Below, in pieces: positions 39,590-50,830 of a stretch of 64,000 nt of DNA (positions are counted from its first letter, which is position 1; each line of letters starts with the position of its first letter). The position numbers and the translations under genes were made by a program. The notes beneath the pieces were generated by a model. It ran no database searches. It was not told where the DNA came from and saw only the letters and a list, made by a program, of their open reading frames with translations. The stretch is from Rotaria sp. Silwood1 (taxonomy: Eukaryota; Rotifera; Eurotatoria; Philodinida; Philodinidae). The DNA is taken from the NCBI GenBank assembly GCA_905250075.1, contig CAJNOP010000036.1, positions 331,669 to 395,668 of the forward strand, in the 5' to 3' direction.

Positions 39590-39642
39590 GAGTGTGTGTG
39601 GAAAAAAAACATCCACATCCACCCGCACATCCAGTCGTCCAC
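39590..39642. repeat. Telomere-like foldback A (short, degenerate)
   Basis: A short GT-rich arm (gagtgtgtgtgg) is followed by an A-rich spacer (aaaaaaaac) and then a C-rich arm (atccacatccacccgcacat). It has the same G-arm, spacer, C-arm order as the other arrays but is the most degenerate. Confidence 0.5.
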
Positions 39643-40417
39643 AAATGACGTGAAAGTATCGAGATTGAACTGCTACCATTTTTGCAAGCTTTAAGAAAAT
39701 TAAAACAAAAGTTAGGCACCACTCTCTTTGCTGATGTATCAAACAGCTGTGAATACAGCTGATAAGAGATAATGAATCATGAAGATAATCAAACTATCAA
39801 TTGAAAGCGTTGTATATAAACATGTTGATATATGTTTATAGTTTTCGTAGTGATGAATCTGATCATTACTACTTTTCAACTCGGTCTTAACTTTGATCAG
39901 CTGATTGACAGAAACGTAACATTTTCGATTGACAACAATAGAACATTAACAACTTGACTAGAGACACCACTCGGTATTAATCCGAGAATCGTAATTTTAT
40001 TGTAACTTAAATTATTCATGTTTCGTTATAATTATATCTAAGAAGAAAATATAAGACGAGCTTATGATTGAACAATTATAAAACAAGATGTTTTTTAATG
40101 CGATACGAAGCACAGTATTTATTTAGTTCTTCGCCAACCCATTTAGTCTCCATACTTTGCGTATTTTTTGTTGAAACAAAACTTGCACTTTGTGTCGCAA
40201 TATTCTAGAGAATGACGAGTCGCTAGAAATTCGTTCAAACTTTGCCTGAGAGATTGATGTCTCGAGATGATCTGAACGATTTCGAATCTTCAATATGAAT
40301 CTTTGTTCGTCTCCAGTAAGTTCGATAAAACAGCGATTTTGATGATTCAGTCTCCATCTTTTACACGAAATAATTGAACATGGTGATATGGTCTCCATTA
40401 ATATCAAAATTCAACCG

Positions 40418-40492
40418 AGGATGTGAGTGTGAGTACCGATGTAAGTATCTTAAGAGAAGACTCATCCACATCCACATCCCACCCACACCCAT
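40418..40492. repeat. Telomere-like foldback B
   Basis: The G-rich arm ggatgtgagtgtgag is followed by a spacer containing taagagaagactcat and the C-rich arm atccacatcccacccacaccca. The spacer resembles those of arrays C and D. Confidence 0.65.
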
Positions 40493-40621
40493 AACAGAGG
40501 GTAATAAATGTGTTATTTTGGTTTTAAAATTGTAATCAATACAATAGGATCATATGTTAAGTTCAAATAATCAATATCAAAACAAATGACACAAATGAGG
40601 ACTGTATAGAGTATCTTGTAA

Positions 40622-41108
40622 GGCATTAGCCAAAGGAAACATTGAATATCAACACCACATTTTGATCTAATCAGTTGATATTTTTATTAATGATAGAAGA
40701 GTGATCATAGGTGATACCTATAAGAGAAGCTTTATGAAAAATTGTGTTGAAGTATTACAACTAACTTCAATAAAGAGGCACAACTTTTCGCAGATTATGA
40801 AATAACAATATATTTATTTCATCAGCCTAAAAATAAACGGCATACCAGATTTCTCCGAGTACTTCTCTAAACTAGTGTCGTTTGACCTCATGTTTTTACT
40901 ACAGATACATGTCTTATTAGTCTTTGTGCGCACAAAGCTGCGAAAAGTTGTAGTTATTTGTTAAAGTCAGTTGTAATACTTCAAAACAGTTTTTCATAAT
41001 GTTTCTCTTATGGATATGTTCTATGAGTACTTCTCTATCAGTAATAAAAATATCAACTGATTTGGTCAAAATGTGACGAAGATATTCAATATTTCCTTTG
41101 GCTAATAC
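40622..41108. repeat. Inverted pair of ~170-bp coding-like fragments
   Basis: The plus-strand segment 40622-40792 and the reverse complement of 40936-41108 are diverged copies. Both start (on their own strand) with ttagccaaaggaaa or its near match and end with acttttcgcag. Both translate similarly: LAKGNIEY, then SVDIFI, then MKNC.EVLQLT. The minus-strand copy is an open frame of 67 codons (40917-41120). They may be fragments of a mobile-element protein duplicated head to head; the family is not recognised. The 140-base spacer shows nothing. Confidence 0.6.
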
Positions 41109-41300
41109 GTTAAGGGGCACCCTATATCATGCCTACACTAGAATCAGCTCAAACAAACTAAATTTTCAGTTTTTTTCGTCGAAGACGAGCATTTCATTTC
41201 TTTATCACCTAGTTGAATTTTTTTTATGCAAGTATAGTCCTTTAAAAAAGTTTAACTTTCCAAAACCTTGTTTATATGGCACCTGTGGCAAGCATTATTA

Positions 41301-41458
41301 AGGGTGTGGGGTGTGGGTGGGTGTGGATGTGGGTGTGGGTGTGGGTGTGGGTGTGGGTGTGGGTGGGTGTGGATACGGATGTACGTCTGGTCGAACTGAA
41401 GATTCACCTACACCTACCAAACCCCAACCCCACCCACACGCACACGCACCCACACCCT
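41301..41458. repeat. Telomere-like foldback C
   Basis: It begins agggtgtgggg, runs through seven gtgggt-type units to about 41372, has a spacer with cgaactgaagattcacc, then C-rich units (cccacccacacgcacac) ending cacaccct. The ends are inverted copies, agggtgtg and cacaccct. The repeat unit is TGTGGG-like. Frames reading VWVWVW or THTHPHP across it are translations of the repeat and not proteins. Confidence 0.85.
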
Positions 41459-42026
41459 AATTCCTCCATGTATATTGTTGAAAAATCATCGGTTATAAAA
41501 ATTGTTAGTTGACAGCTATCAAAACAATAGTGTCATAGTTTCTAAATTTTACGAATACACCATGATACAGAAAATTGAAAACTGCATAACGTTAGATGTT
41601 ATTATTTCATAATAAATTGTCGAAATGAGACTTCTTAAAATGTTATTATTAATTTTAATTAAAATTCTGTTAATAATAAAGAAAATTGAACTTTTAGACG
41701 AGATTTAAGACTAAAATAGGTGTGAATATGTGGTCAGGAAAAACAACACATACCAATACCGCTTTTTTACAGGTTTATCTATCAGAAATTTCATTTGTCT
41801 GTTCTCGAAATATATTTACTTGTTTTAATGAGTAAACATGTAAATGCGTCTTTTTAGGGTCTTATTGTCTTAATGAGATCATCGAATACTAAGTTCCATT
41901 GTAACTTTATTTTCTAAATGATCAAGATGGAAAGTAATCAAATGATAGAGACTAGATAGTTTTTATTCATCTTGTCTTCAATGATAGAAAATTTGATTAA
42001 TGCAGTTAATAAATTGAAAACGACAA

Positions 42027-42905
42027 CTAAATCCATTTGACAATATTTTTGCCACTAAAATCTTGTACTGCGTTCGAAACATAAGGACCCGCACCAATTT
42101 CATACACACACATCACTGGACAATGATCTGATACAGAATATCCTCCAGTACAAAACACGTTTTGTAGTGCATTTGCTAAGATAGGACGTGCATATTTATT
42201 TTGCATTATCCAATCTAATGTTGTGCCCACTTGAATATCTTCTTTAGGTTCACTAGGACGTTGAGGATGTGTGATTGGAGTTGGTAATCGTAATTCAGCA
42301 AAGCAATCGACAAAGCCAGCTTCACGTAAAATTCGTCTTGGATGATAATTTTCATTTAAATCTCCCATAAACAAGACAGCCAAATGAGGATTATTGAACT
42401 GGGATGTTAAATCTTGTAAAGCAGTTACAGTACTGCGTGCTTGTTGCTTACGTAAATTGACATCAGTTTTGCGTTCTTCTTCATGACCTTCCCATGTATA
42501 ATGTGCGTTCGCCACAAGTAATTCTTTTGTGTTCGATTGACTCTGTTCTTTGTTTTCATTTGTGAACATTTGTATCTCTAATCGTACCCAAAACAAACGT
42601 CGCAATGGTTCCATGATACCAATATCAACCATTCCGTATTCCATCATTTTGAACATGTTACGATTCCAATAGATGTTACCCTCCGATTGCCATCCAGGAA
42701 AATCATCTTGAACAAATGCATGACTTGGTAACGATTCGACGATAGCGTCATGCAATAATGGATGCAGTTCCTGTACACAAAGAATATCAGGTGTAAATGT
42801 TGTCAAACATTCAATTATAGGTAGACGACGTTGTGGCCAATTAATTGGATAACCATCTGTTTTGCACATATTAAAAGTCATCACCGATATACGGGATATA
42901 TTCAT
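42027..42905 (-). CDS. Endonuclease/exonuclease/phosphatase (EEP) family protein
   Basis: A 292-residue single-exon protein with the EEP fold that cleaves phosphodiester or phosphomonoester bonds using Mg2+. Visible motifs in order: TFNM (10-13); QELHP with the metal-binding Glu46; NAHYTW (133-138, with the family's His); GDLNENYHP (181-189, catalytic Asp and Asn); LDWI (230-233, Asp); SDHCPV (259-264, the Asp-His pair). All active-site positions are therefore present and length is normal for the family. There is no signal peptide or extra domain, so substrate (nucleic acid, inositol lipid, sphingomyelin or other) cannot be told. The ATG at 42905 starts right before the first beta strand and is well supported. 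The absence of introns contrasts with the core genes to the left; it may be recently acquired or retroposed. It lies between telomere-like array C and the ART-receiver gene. Confidence 0.9.
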   Translation of the reverse strand: MNISRISVMTFNMCKTDGYPINWPQRRLPIIECLTTFTPDILCVQELHPLLHDAIVESLPSHAFVQDDFPGWQSEGNIYWNRNMFKMMEYGMVDIGIMEPLRRLFWVRLEIQMFTNENKEQSQSNTKELLVANAHYTWEGHEEERKTDVNLRKQQARSTVTALQDLTSQFNNPHLAVLFMGDLNENYHPRRILREAGFVDCFAELRLPTPITHPQRPSEPKEDIQVGTTLDWIMQNKYARPILANALQNVFCTGGYSVSDHCPVMCVYEIGAGPYVSNAVQDFSGKNIVKWI

Positions 42906-45516
42906 GATTACAGAGGCAAAGGGAATTTAAAACACGTGTTCTATAATCGATAACAAAACAAGAAAATTTTTTGAAGAAAATATCGACTAAATATATTTAC
43001 AAAGAGATCTTTAGTGTAAAATAATAAAAAAATAGACTTAACATACTGTGTTTTATATTATAGAAGCAAACGATGATTGTGTGAAAAAGATAAGAAAAAA
43101 CCGAGATAAGATGCATAAATAAAACATAGATATACATTGTAAATGAAAAACAGTCATTAGAAAAGATCTTAATGTAATCAAGCGTTTTTGAAAAATAAGA
43201 AACTCCAATTTTTTATGGATTTCCCACTGAAAAATTTAAAATGGAGAGCTCTATTTCGAAACGTCTTAGAAGGTTCATATTCAGACATGAGTCGGATGGG
43301 TAACGCAACAGGATCAGAGCCATACCAAAAAAGCAGACTCTATTCATGTTTAATATCTCTAGTAAAAATCTTTGGTGTTTCTGTGCTAGGTTCTTCACAG
43401 ACTCAATAGAGTTTCTGCAAGAATTCACTGTTTTTTTCTGAAGAAATGACTAGTATCTAAAAGAAGCGCGTGGTCATGAAACATCAAGATTCTGACTGCA
43501 TAATAAATCGAATTCAATCAGGATCCTGAGCCGTTTACTGCTAGATTTAAAGTCATGAGTCGGTTTCGGAAACTGTAAATCCTGAGAGAACCATTTAGTG
43601 ACAAAATGTCAAAAATTTTGACAGAAGGTGAAGCAAAATCCTAGAAGACTTATGAGGAGCTTTGCATTGTTTTCAAAGCAGAATTTTGCCCGGATTTCAA
43701 TGATTCCTAATCGAAAAAAAACTTCTGTTTCCATCTTACGGTATTTTATTAGGTTTCTTCACAAATGTTATCATATATCTTGGCAGCATGTTTTGAAAAT
43801 TTGCAAAAGAAAAAAGAAGAGATATGAACATATAGACCATTGACTGAATTGTTAACTTGTAATTGAACTTTATGTTAATTTTAGTTTAAATTTCAAATCA
43901 ATTTTAACATAAATCTTAAAAAGATTATATTCAAATCTTGGATATATCCTTACAAAAAACCAGCTAAAATCTTGACGAACTTTTCACATCGAACTTTATT
44001 AGGGTCCTGAAAAAAATAGTTATAAGTCTTGATAGGATATTGACAAACTAATTTTTAAGATATACTAAACAGAACCTGGGAAAGATCTAAACTAGGTTTT
44101 TGTATTTTCCCATCAAGATTCTGATGATGGTTGATATTTCTTTGTAAAGATCCAAAAACATTGGTTTCTGCAAAAATTCGAAGCAGGATTTATTCATTTA
44201 GGCTTATGATTAATCTAGTTCTATTAATCTTAAGAATCGCCCATGATGTAAGTATAAGTCCTGACTAGATGCTCATATCAGGGTCTAGAACAAATTTTGA
44301 ATAAAACTTGATAAAACGTTCATAGAACCTTGTCTGCTATTTCTGTCAAGATCCTAAATAGTATCAACAGTAATTACTAGTAGGTATTCTGCATTCCCAA
44401 CTCAAAACAATATCTGCACATGATTCTGTTTAGCCATGACAAATCCTGTTAACAGAAATATCTAGGAGTCAAGAAAGCGTTTTGAATAAAATTTGGCAAA
44501 GCTTTTGATATACAGGATTCTGACAAATCCTTCCAGGCTTCTTCAAGGAATGAACAGGATTGTTACTAGAGAAATAATTTTCGTTATGGAACTAATTTAT
44601 TTTCAAAGTTTTAATCTTTCTCGTTGATTCTATTGTGAGATACCAATGTTGGAAATTCTCTTCTACAGCAAAGGAAATGTTACACTTATATCCGTATCTA
44701 ACTGTACAAGCAATTAAAAAGACTGAGACTTTAACAATAAATAAATCCATTTGAGAACATGATTTAAGAGGAAATTTAAGTTGAAACTCAAAAGTCAATC
44801 TTGAAAATGGATTATGAGAAATGACGTGTTTTGCGAATAAGGAGAAGACTCAAACTCAGACTACACTCGCATCAAGACACAAATACCTTTACTACCTACA
44901 CCTTGTTAGAGAGTGGACATGGTACAGTTGTTGCCGATTGTATTGGTTCTATTATTAAAAGGTTATTTGATAATACGATTCGTTTATTCAATAAAAAAGG
45001 ACTGCATAATATTTTAGTTTCCAGTTCTTTATCGTTATAAATAAAATTTAAATAAAATCAGATACTGATTGATTGAAATGCATTCGTTGAAAAACAAATC
45101 AATTTGTTGATATGTTCTTCTATCTATTTTTCTTCGATATCATTCCTCTTCTGGTTCATTCTATGTGAATATGATAGTTACTATAATGACTATAAAATGT
45201 AATATTTACAATTTTCCAACTATTTTAATAAATAATGCTACCTGCTTTTTATTGAAGCATGCATTATTTTCTATAGGTTTTTCAAATTAAACTATGCAAT
45301 TATTTTTTCTATATCCGCAGTTCGCTTATCATAGAAAAACATCCATCATAAGAAATCCAGTAACAATGTATGTTTTCAGAATAAAAACAAGCACGATTGT
45401 ACAATACTTGCTTTCGTATTCTTAGTAATGTACAACATTTAAAATGAGTATAGTTTACTGCTATAGAAGTCATCGATGTGAGTTATTCTTTATTAGAAAA
45501 ATAAAATTTGAAACGA
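42906..45516. other. Intergenic DNA
   Basis: About 2.6 kb without a supported gene. Between about 43430 and 44570 short phrases such as caagattctga, tcaggatcctga and atcctgagag recur in a loose, diverged way, suggesting old simple or interspersed repeats. Open frames (43188-43409, 43628-43843, 44831-45040) are short and featureless. Confidence 0.4.
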
Positions 45517-46941
45517 TCATTCAAAATTGACAAACTTTCTTAAATCACGTGTGTCAACCGATACCGTTACATTTCGTCGTTCTCGCTCGCTCAATTCATT
45601 TTGCAAAATTTCATCACATCTATCTTTTTGCATTGTGAATACAAAACACGAATTTTGAAATCCGAGTTCTCTTAATCCTTTAATTAAACGTGAACCAGCA
45701 TTATGACGTGACTGTTCATTGTCACGGTGCATATCGGTAACAATACGAAATGTAGCTCGATTTTTGAGAATTTGTCCAAATGGTGATCGAAGAAACGATA
45801 GAGCATTTTCAGTTGATGATTTAGGAATGAAATGTACATTCTTGTTCAATTCTTTAGCCGCTGCATATTCCATGTGTGCTTTATTTTCCCATTTAGAATT
45901 AAAAATATTATCGTCAACCCATAGTACAGACCATGCAGACAGACCTAACTCAACTTGACGCATGTAAATCGTATGTTGGCTACCATGATGACTAATCGTA
46001 TGTTTGAAAACGAGAAATGTTGAATGAGGTAAAAATAAAACTTCGTCTTCTTCTGGATAATTTGAAAATTGTTGAATCGGACGACCAGTCAATGAATATA
46101 TTTTGAAAAACGTATTTCGACCAGAAAAATCAGCGTTAGTAGCTACTTTTTTGCCTTTCTTTGAACTACTAAATTGAATCCATGTTATCAAAGCGCCGGC
46201 TGTGTAAAGTTTCAATTCGTCGTCTTTCAATTCACAAGCTCGCGTTACGTAACCCCAATAATACGGTATATGTGAAAGAGCTTTGACTAAATAGTAGAGA
46301 ATAATCGATGCTTCACTCAATTCTTGCACTGTTTTATCATCGATAACTACTCCATTACTTTGTCGTGCAATTAGACTAGCACCTCGACTACATGCTTCAC
46401 TTTTTGATCCAGTGTAGAACGAAACCGCAAAGGCTGCTGCTAGAGCTTCATTTTGAGATAAACCTTTCTCCACGAAATATGAACTCGAACTAGTGGCACG
46501 CGCATTATGTTCTGCGATCACATTATCGACGTTTATTCCTCGTCTGTTTTCATAGTAGCGGCATATTTTAACAAGTTTTTGTAATGACGCTGTTTCTGCT
46601 ATGAAACTAGAGAGAGCACTATTAAAATTGTCTTCATATACGAAATGTTCATTACGTGCATCTAGAAGTTCTTCGGAATTGTGTTGCAATGTTATATGTT
46701 CAAGTATGAATTCCACGTTTTCACACTCCATGATACCAATACTTGCAGCAGCCCCATATTCACCTTCAGTTGTTTCTCCAAGAGATTCAATCATATTTTT
46801 CAATTTGGCTAGTTGTTTTTTATCTTGTACATATCCAACTAATATCATATAACAATCATGTGACAAACGATGTTGTGCTGTAGCTGTTCGTGGATTAAAT
46901 CTTGTTAAATCTGTTATAATCTCATTGACAGAGCGTGACAT
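45517..46941 (-). CDS. ADP-ribosyltransferase fused to a response-regulator-like domain
   Basis: A 474-residue single-exon protein. Residues 1-155 are helical and unrecognised. Residues about 160-315 resemble an arginine-type ART: Arg234 in YVTRACEL, the Ser strand WIQFSSSKKGKK (254-265), then YPEEDEVLFLPHS (295-307) with Glu298-x-Glu300. The R-S-ExE layout is complete, so the domain may be active with NAD+. Residues about 336-450 resemble a CheY-like receiver: VLWVDDN (339-345) with the acidic pair, IVTDMHRD (400-407) placing Asp403 where the phospho-acceptor lies, then AGSRLIKGLRELGF, and VFTMQKDR (434-441) with the Thr and Lys expected at strands 4 and 5. Receiver domains are very rare in animals, so a bacterial origin or an ancient converged Rossmann-like domain is inferred. 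The ATG at 46941 is the first in frame. Substrate and partner are unknown. The receiver assignment is moderate; the ART assignment is stronger. Confidence 0.82.
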   Translation of the reverse strand: MSRSVNEIITDLTRFNPRTATAQHRLSHDCYMILVGYVQDKKQLAKLKNMIESLGETTEGEYGAAASIGIMECENVEFILEHITLQHNSEELLDARNEHFVYEDNFNSALSSFIAETASLQKLVKICRYYENRRGINVDNVIAEHNARATSSSSYFVEKGLSQNEALAAAFAVSFYTGSKSEACSRGASLIARQSNGVVIDDKTVQELSEASIILYYLVKALSHIPYYWGYVTRACELKDDELKLYTAGALITWIQFSSSKKGKKVATNADFSGRNTFFKIYSLTGRPIQQFSNYPEEDEVLFLPHSTFLVFKHTISHHGSQHTIYMRQVELGLSAWSVLWVDDNIFNSKWENKAHMEYAAAKELNKNVHFIPKSSTENALSFLRSPFGQILKNRATFRIVTDMHRDNEQSRHNAGSRLIKGLRELGFQNSCFVFTMQKDRCDEILQNELSERERRNVTVSVDTRDLRKFVNFE

Positions 46942-47092
46942 TCTTATACGATTGTTCTAGAATATTTGAAAAATCGAATGAATATCTATCGGATAATTTC
47001 AACAAGAAATACTTGATGTGTACTTATTCTTATCTAGTGTTACTGAGACTATTATCTATGTCAAAATAAAGTAGAGCCGGTTGTTTGCTGAA

Positions 47093-47642
47093 TAAGTGGA
47101 CAAAGCTGATAGCTATCGAACTCGGGTTTTCACTGTTAGAAAGAGGATGACTGGGAATACAAGTCCATCTGAGAATAAAAATACTCGAAAAGTTTTTCTA
47201 GGAAATTTCAGGAAACTTCTGGAAAATCATTATCTGGTTTCTTTGATTAGGTGTATTTTCAATGTCAATTTTGCCATATTGTAGCCCAATGTCTACTCTA
47301 TAAATCCTGAATTTTTAGACCTTTTCGACCCTATCCTAAGTATTTACTGGAAAATCAAATTACGGAATTTCGGCCTGAAAATTTGCCCATAGATAGATCT
47401 ACTGGTACATAGAATATCCTGAACATTTTAGCAAAAAAAGGGTGTTTCTTTCTCAAGATATTGGACTTTCAAGTAAAGTTGAAAGTACACCTAATCAACC
47501 GAATCAAACAGTGATTCTTCAGAAAATCCCTGGAACTCCTTAGGACACTTTTCCAATATTTTGATTTTCAGATAGACTTGTACCTCCACTCATCTTCTTT
47601 GCAACAATGAAAATCCATGCTCGATAGCTTATCGGTATTGTC
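47093..47642. repeat. ~550-bp element with ~170-bp diverged inverted arms
   Basis: The left arm (47093-47262) contains gatagctatcgaac, ggttttcactgtt, tacaagtccatctgag and gattaggtgta in order. The reverse complement of 47475-47642 contains gataagctatcgagc, ggattttcattgtt, tacaagtctatctgaa and gattaggtgta in the same order. The arms span roughly 170 bases with many substitutions. It is non-coding, so it is probably an old foldback MITE. No target duplication was resolved. Confidence 0.65.
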
Positions 47643-49657
47643 TTGTTATTAAACATACAAATAAATCTATTTTATTTTGAAATGATTAATAGGTCTTTGC
47701 GCAAAATTTTATTTCACGGCACACTCACGTAAACACTGAACTCATGAGCTCAATATTGGGGGTATCTATTTTCATGATGACTAGAAATTTGTCTGTGGGA
47801 AGCTTTCAAGCTTATACTTCTTGATCGCTAAAATCACAAATAGAATATAGAGTAGCTTTAGTGGTCTTAAACTAAATAGAAAACCCGTTGGTCCAGTTTC
47901 AAATCTGGTAGACACATCGCATTTCTACGAATGTCTGATATCTCACATCCTGATTCAAAATATTATAATTCAAAGTTCAACATACGCTTTTGCGAATTCA
48001 CACAAACATTAATTTTCAAGAAACCTTTGCATAGTTTCAGGATTTTTCACTATGACTGAGATAATAAGAATAAGTTTGCCAAGTTGTATGAGTAATTTTG
48101 AAAGTAATATAAAGCGAATCACCAGTGTTTTCGGAACACTCTGTAGATGTGCCCAACTATCAGCAAGTTTCTTCCTTGTAGAACGTACTCTATTGTTCTC
48201 ATTCATCCATTTTCAGGTAAAAAGTAGCAAAAGAATCGCTGAAAATGAGAAATAACATGGAGCACTGCTATTATAGTTCTTGACTCATCACTTGGATTAC
48301 TTTTTTGAGAGATAAGATTTTCAATTAGCACGGGTTAGAAAAAACCATGCAACATTTCTGCTTGAATATTACAGAAGCTCCTTAGAAATATTAATTCACC
48401 TAAAACATACTGAACTTGCTTTGATGAAGAAAAACACTATTCTAAGTCAACTTACCTATGGTGAAAATTAACATCTATGACTTTTTCTTTTTCTCTTTGC
48501 TTGTTTCTTTAAAACATCCATGTATCACACTATTCGTTCTCTTACATCATTCCGCGAAATTTGTCGCAAATATTTGCACGTTGTTTCTTTTTATTTCTTT
48601 AGTAGTCAACACAAGCGTATATGAGAGTGAGACACTTAAGACATTCATATTTTCTTTCCACTTTATCTTCAGAAGCAAGGAACGAAAATAGTTGAAGAAC
48701 TCCTTCTCCTCTCGTCAGAAGTCAACAAATCTCTCATTCAATGCATCGTTACCTTAAGAAAAGAAAAAAACAACGGACTTTTTTGTTAGAAAAGTGCTTT
48801 CGATGAATCATTGTTCTATACGCAAATGGACTGGATAATGTAATCATATGAGCTGATGTCCTTGGAAAAGATCCATTGTTTTGATAAGCTTATTAGATCA
48901 ATAAGGAACCTATTCGTCGATAAGTAGACTCGAAGGTAAGCTTAGATTGTGATGAGTTTCTCTACGATCTACAAAATATCTACTTTCTTGCACTATTTCA
49001 CATCTGCGCTCATTGTGAACATAGTAATTTCCCAAAAACAGTCCGTTTCGTGGAAAACTCTAACCCATTCGGAAACCCCTCCGCAAACCTTTAAAGATTT
49101 GCGCGAAGGTCTGAGAACCTTCAAGTTTTCGACAATATCGCTTTCCATACCGGGAACGTATTTTATAATGCCTTTCTCTTTCTATAGAGAATCTATTAGT
49201 ATTTTCAGAAACTATTAAAGTATTATAGTAAACAAATATTAGCCAGAAAAACTAAGTTGGTATCGGAAATAATTTTCAGAGATATCTGATTAGTAATCGA
49301 ATGATTTTCGAATTTTTCTTTGACAATCTGAAGAGTTTCCGAAGTTTTGACAATATTCTGAATATTCCACACAGTGTTTGTAGTCAGTTCAAAAACTTCT
49401 CAAACGAAAAGTTTTGGTGCTCGAATTCTCTTTTTTTAATCTTCGTTTTCGCTCAGTTTAACAGACTTTTAATTAACTGAAAGCTGTTCATATATTTATC
49501 ATTCTTGAGTTATTCTCAATTTGGAATATATGAAGAAAAATATGATGTAAATGATTCGAAAACAAATTATTATTAGCTTAAAAATAAAACATTTTTCTTA
49601 CCTTGTTCTATATAATTTCAATAAAACAACAATTAAATATATTTATGTTCGTATCTT

Positions 49658-49703
49658 AGGTGTGATTGGATGTCGGTGAAGCAGAGAGTAACATCCACAC
49701 CCT
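49658..49703. repeat. Telomere-like foldback E (short)
   Basis: It begins aggtgtgattggatgt and ends acatccacaccct, with spacer cggtgaagcagagagta. The ends are inverted copies, and the spacer shows the same gaag/agag theme as arrays B to D. Confidence 0.6.
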
Positions 49704-50578
49704 ATTTAATCGAAATCCTTAGCTATACATCAAAGTTGTAAAAAATGATATCTGTTTCGTCTTACGTTCCAATCGATTTGATACAAATGGTAGATTTGGT
49801 TTCAATAACAGCAAACTAATAATTTTCCTTGTTTTCTTTTGTGTTCAAACCGAGTTTAGTTTCAGATAAATATGATCGAAATGGTAAATTGCTTTTTAAC
49901 TATTAAGAACTAATAATATCTTTCGTCTTCTTGGATCTGTGACATACAGCACGGTATCGAAATCTATCTTGCCGTTCAAGTGTTATTAGGTCTCATATTG
50001 CCTTCGGGTTTTCGTGAGCTGGGAAATCCTCTAAGAGTTCTCCAGAAAACGGATATTTTTAGAGAATACTTACCACAGACGACTGAAAAGAAGATCTAGT
50101 GTGATGTTGAAAGCATAACTTGAATCAAAGAAGTAACAATCAGCTGGAAACTCAAGCAAATATTTTAATGTAGCAACCGAATGACAAGGATCTTTGTCTA
50201 TAAAGAATGGTCTAAAATACAAAGAGCGAGTAGAAACTTCAATCTTCTGACTAAATAATTATCGATGATACTTTGCTATTATCTTTGGATTATACCATGC
50301 AGATGAGTTTATATCGAAATAGATAAATTTTGTGTTCTCACTAAGTAAAAGTTGATTACAATGTATTAAAATAGATTAAGAATTAGTCGAGTCATTATTA
50401 TTAGGCAAACTCGACGGTGACACCAACATGTTTGGGTATAATAGTCAATCTTGTCCAATGTTCACCTGAATTAACATTGTCCAATACATTGACGATGACC
50501 ACTGCAAAATGGAATCAATGCATATGGATGAGGATTTTTGTCTTCGTTTAAAAACCTTTGTGGATAAAATAGTTTAGA

Positions 50579-50830
50579 AGGGTGTGGGTGTGCGGTGTGG
50601 GTGGGTGTGGAGTGTGGGTGTGGGTGGGTGTGGAGTGTGGGTGTGGGTGGGTGTGGAGTGTGGGTGTGGGTGGGTGTGGAGTGTGGGTGTGGGTGGGTGT
50701 TGGTTCCCTTGAAGAGAAGATTCATACCCAAACCCCCACCCATCCCTCGCACCCACACCCACACACACCCACACCCACCCACACCCCACACCCACACTTC
50801 ACACTCACACCACACCCACACCCACACCCT
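50579..50830. repeat. Telomere-like foldback D (largest complete array)
   Basis: It starts agggtgtggg and contains an ordered higher-order repeat: gtgggtgtggagtgtgggt recurs with a period of about 24 bases from 50600 to 50700. The spacer ttcccttgaagagaagattc (about 50703-50722) is followed by C-rich units (cccacccatccctcgcaccc and others) to cacaccct at 50830. The two arms can pair almost throughout. Open frames on both strands (MWVCGVGG, HPHPHSTP types) are translations of this repeat. Confidence 0.88.

Larger units (their letters stand above)
37572..42026. other. Intergenic DNA containing the first telomere-like foldbacks
   Basis: About 4.5 kb. 37.6-39.5 kb shows nothing beyond AT-rich sequence. 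From 39590 onward it holds three telomere-like foldback arrays (39590-39642, 40418-40492, 41301-41458) and an inverted pair of coding-like fragments (40622-41108), listed separately. The minus-strand frame at 40123-40407 (94 codons, GDEQRFILKIRNRSDHLE) is not recognised and is not called a gene. Confidence 0.5.

Noticed and set aside
40123..40407. 94-codon minus-strand frame
   Set aside because: Charged and plausible in composition but no family, intron or repeat context supports it; kept only as a note.
39590..41458. A CRISPR-like reading of the repeat-spacer pattern
   Set aside because: Repeats are inverted G/C-rich arms with one spacer each in a eukaryotic genome; there is no array of regular direct repeats and no cas gene.
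45719..46852. Plus-strand frames of about 80 codons
   Set aside because: Antisense shadows of the ART-receiver gene.
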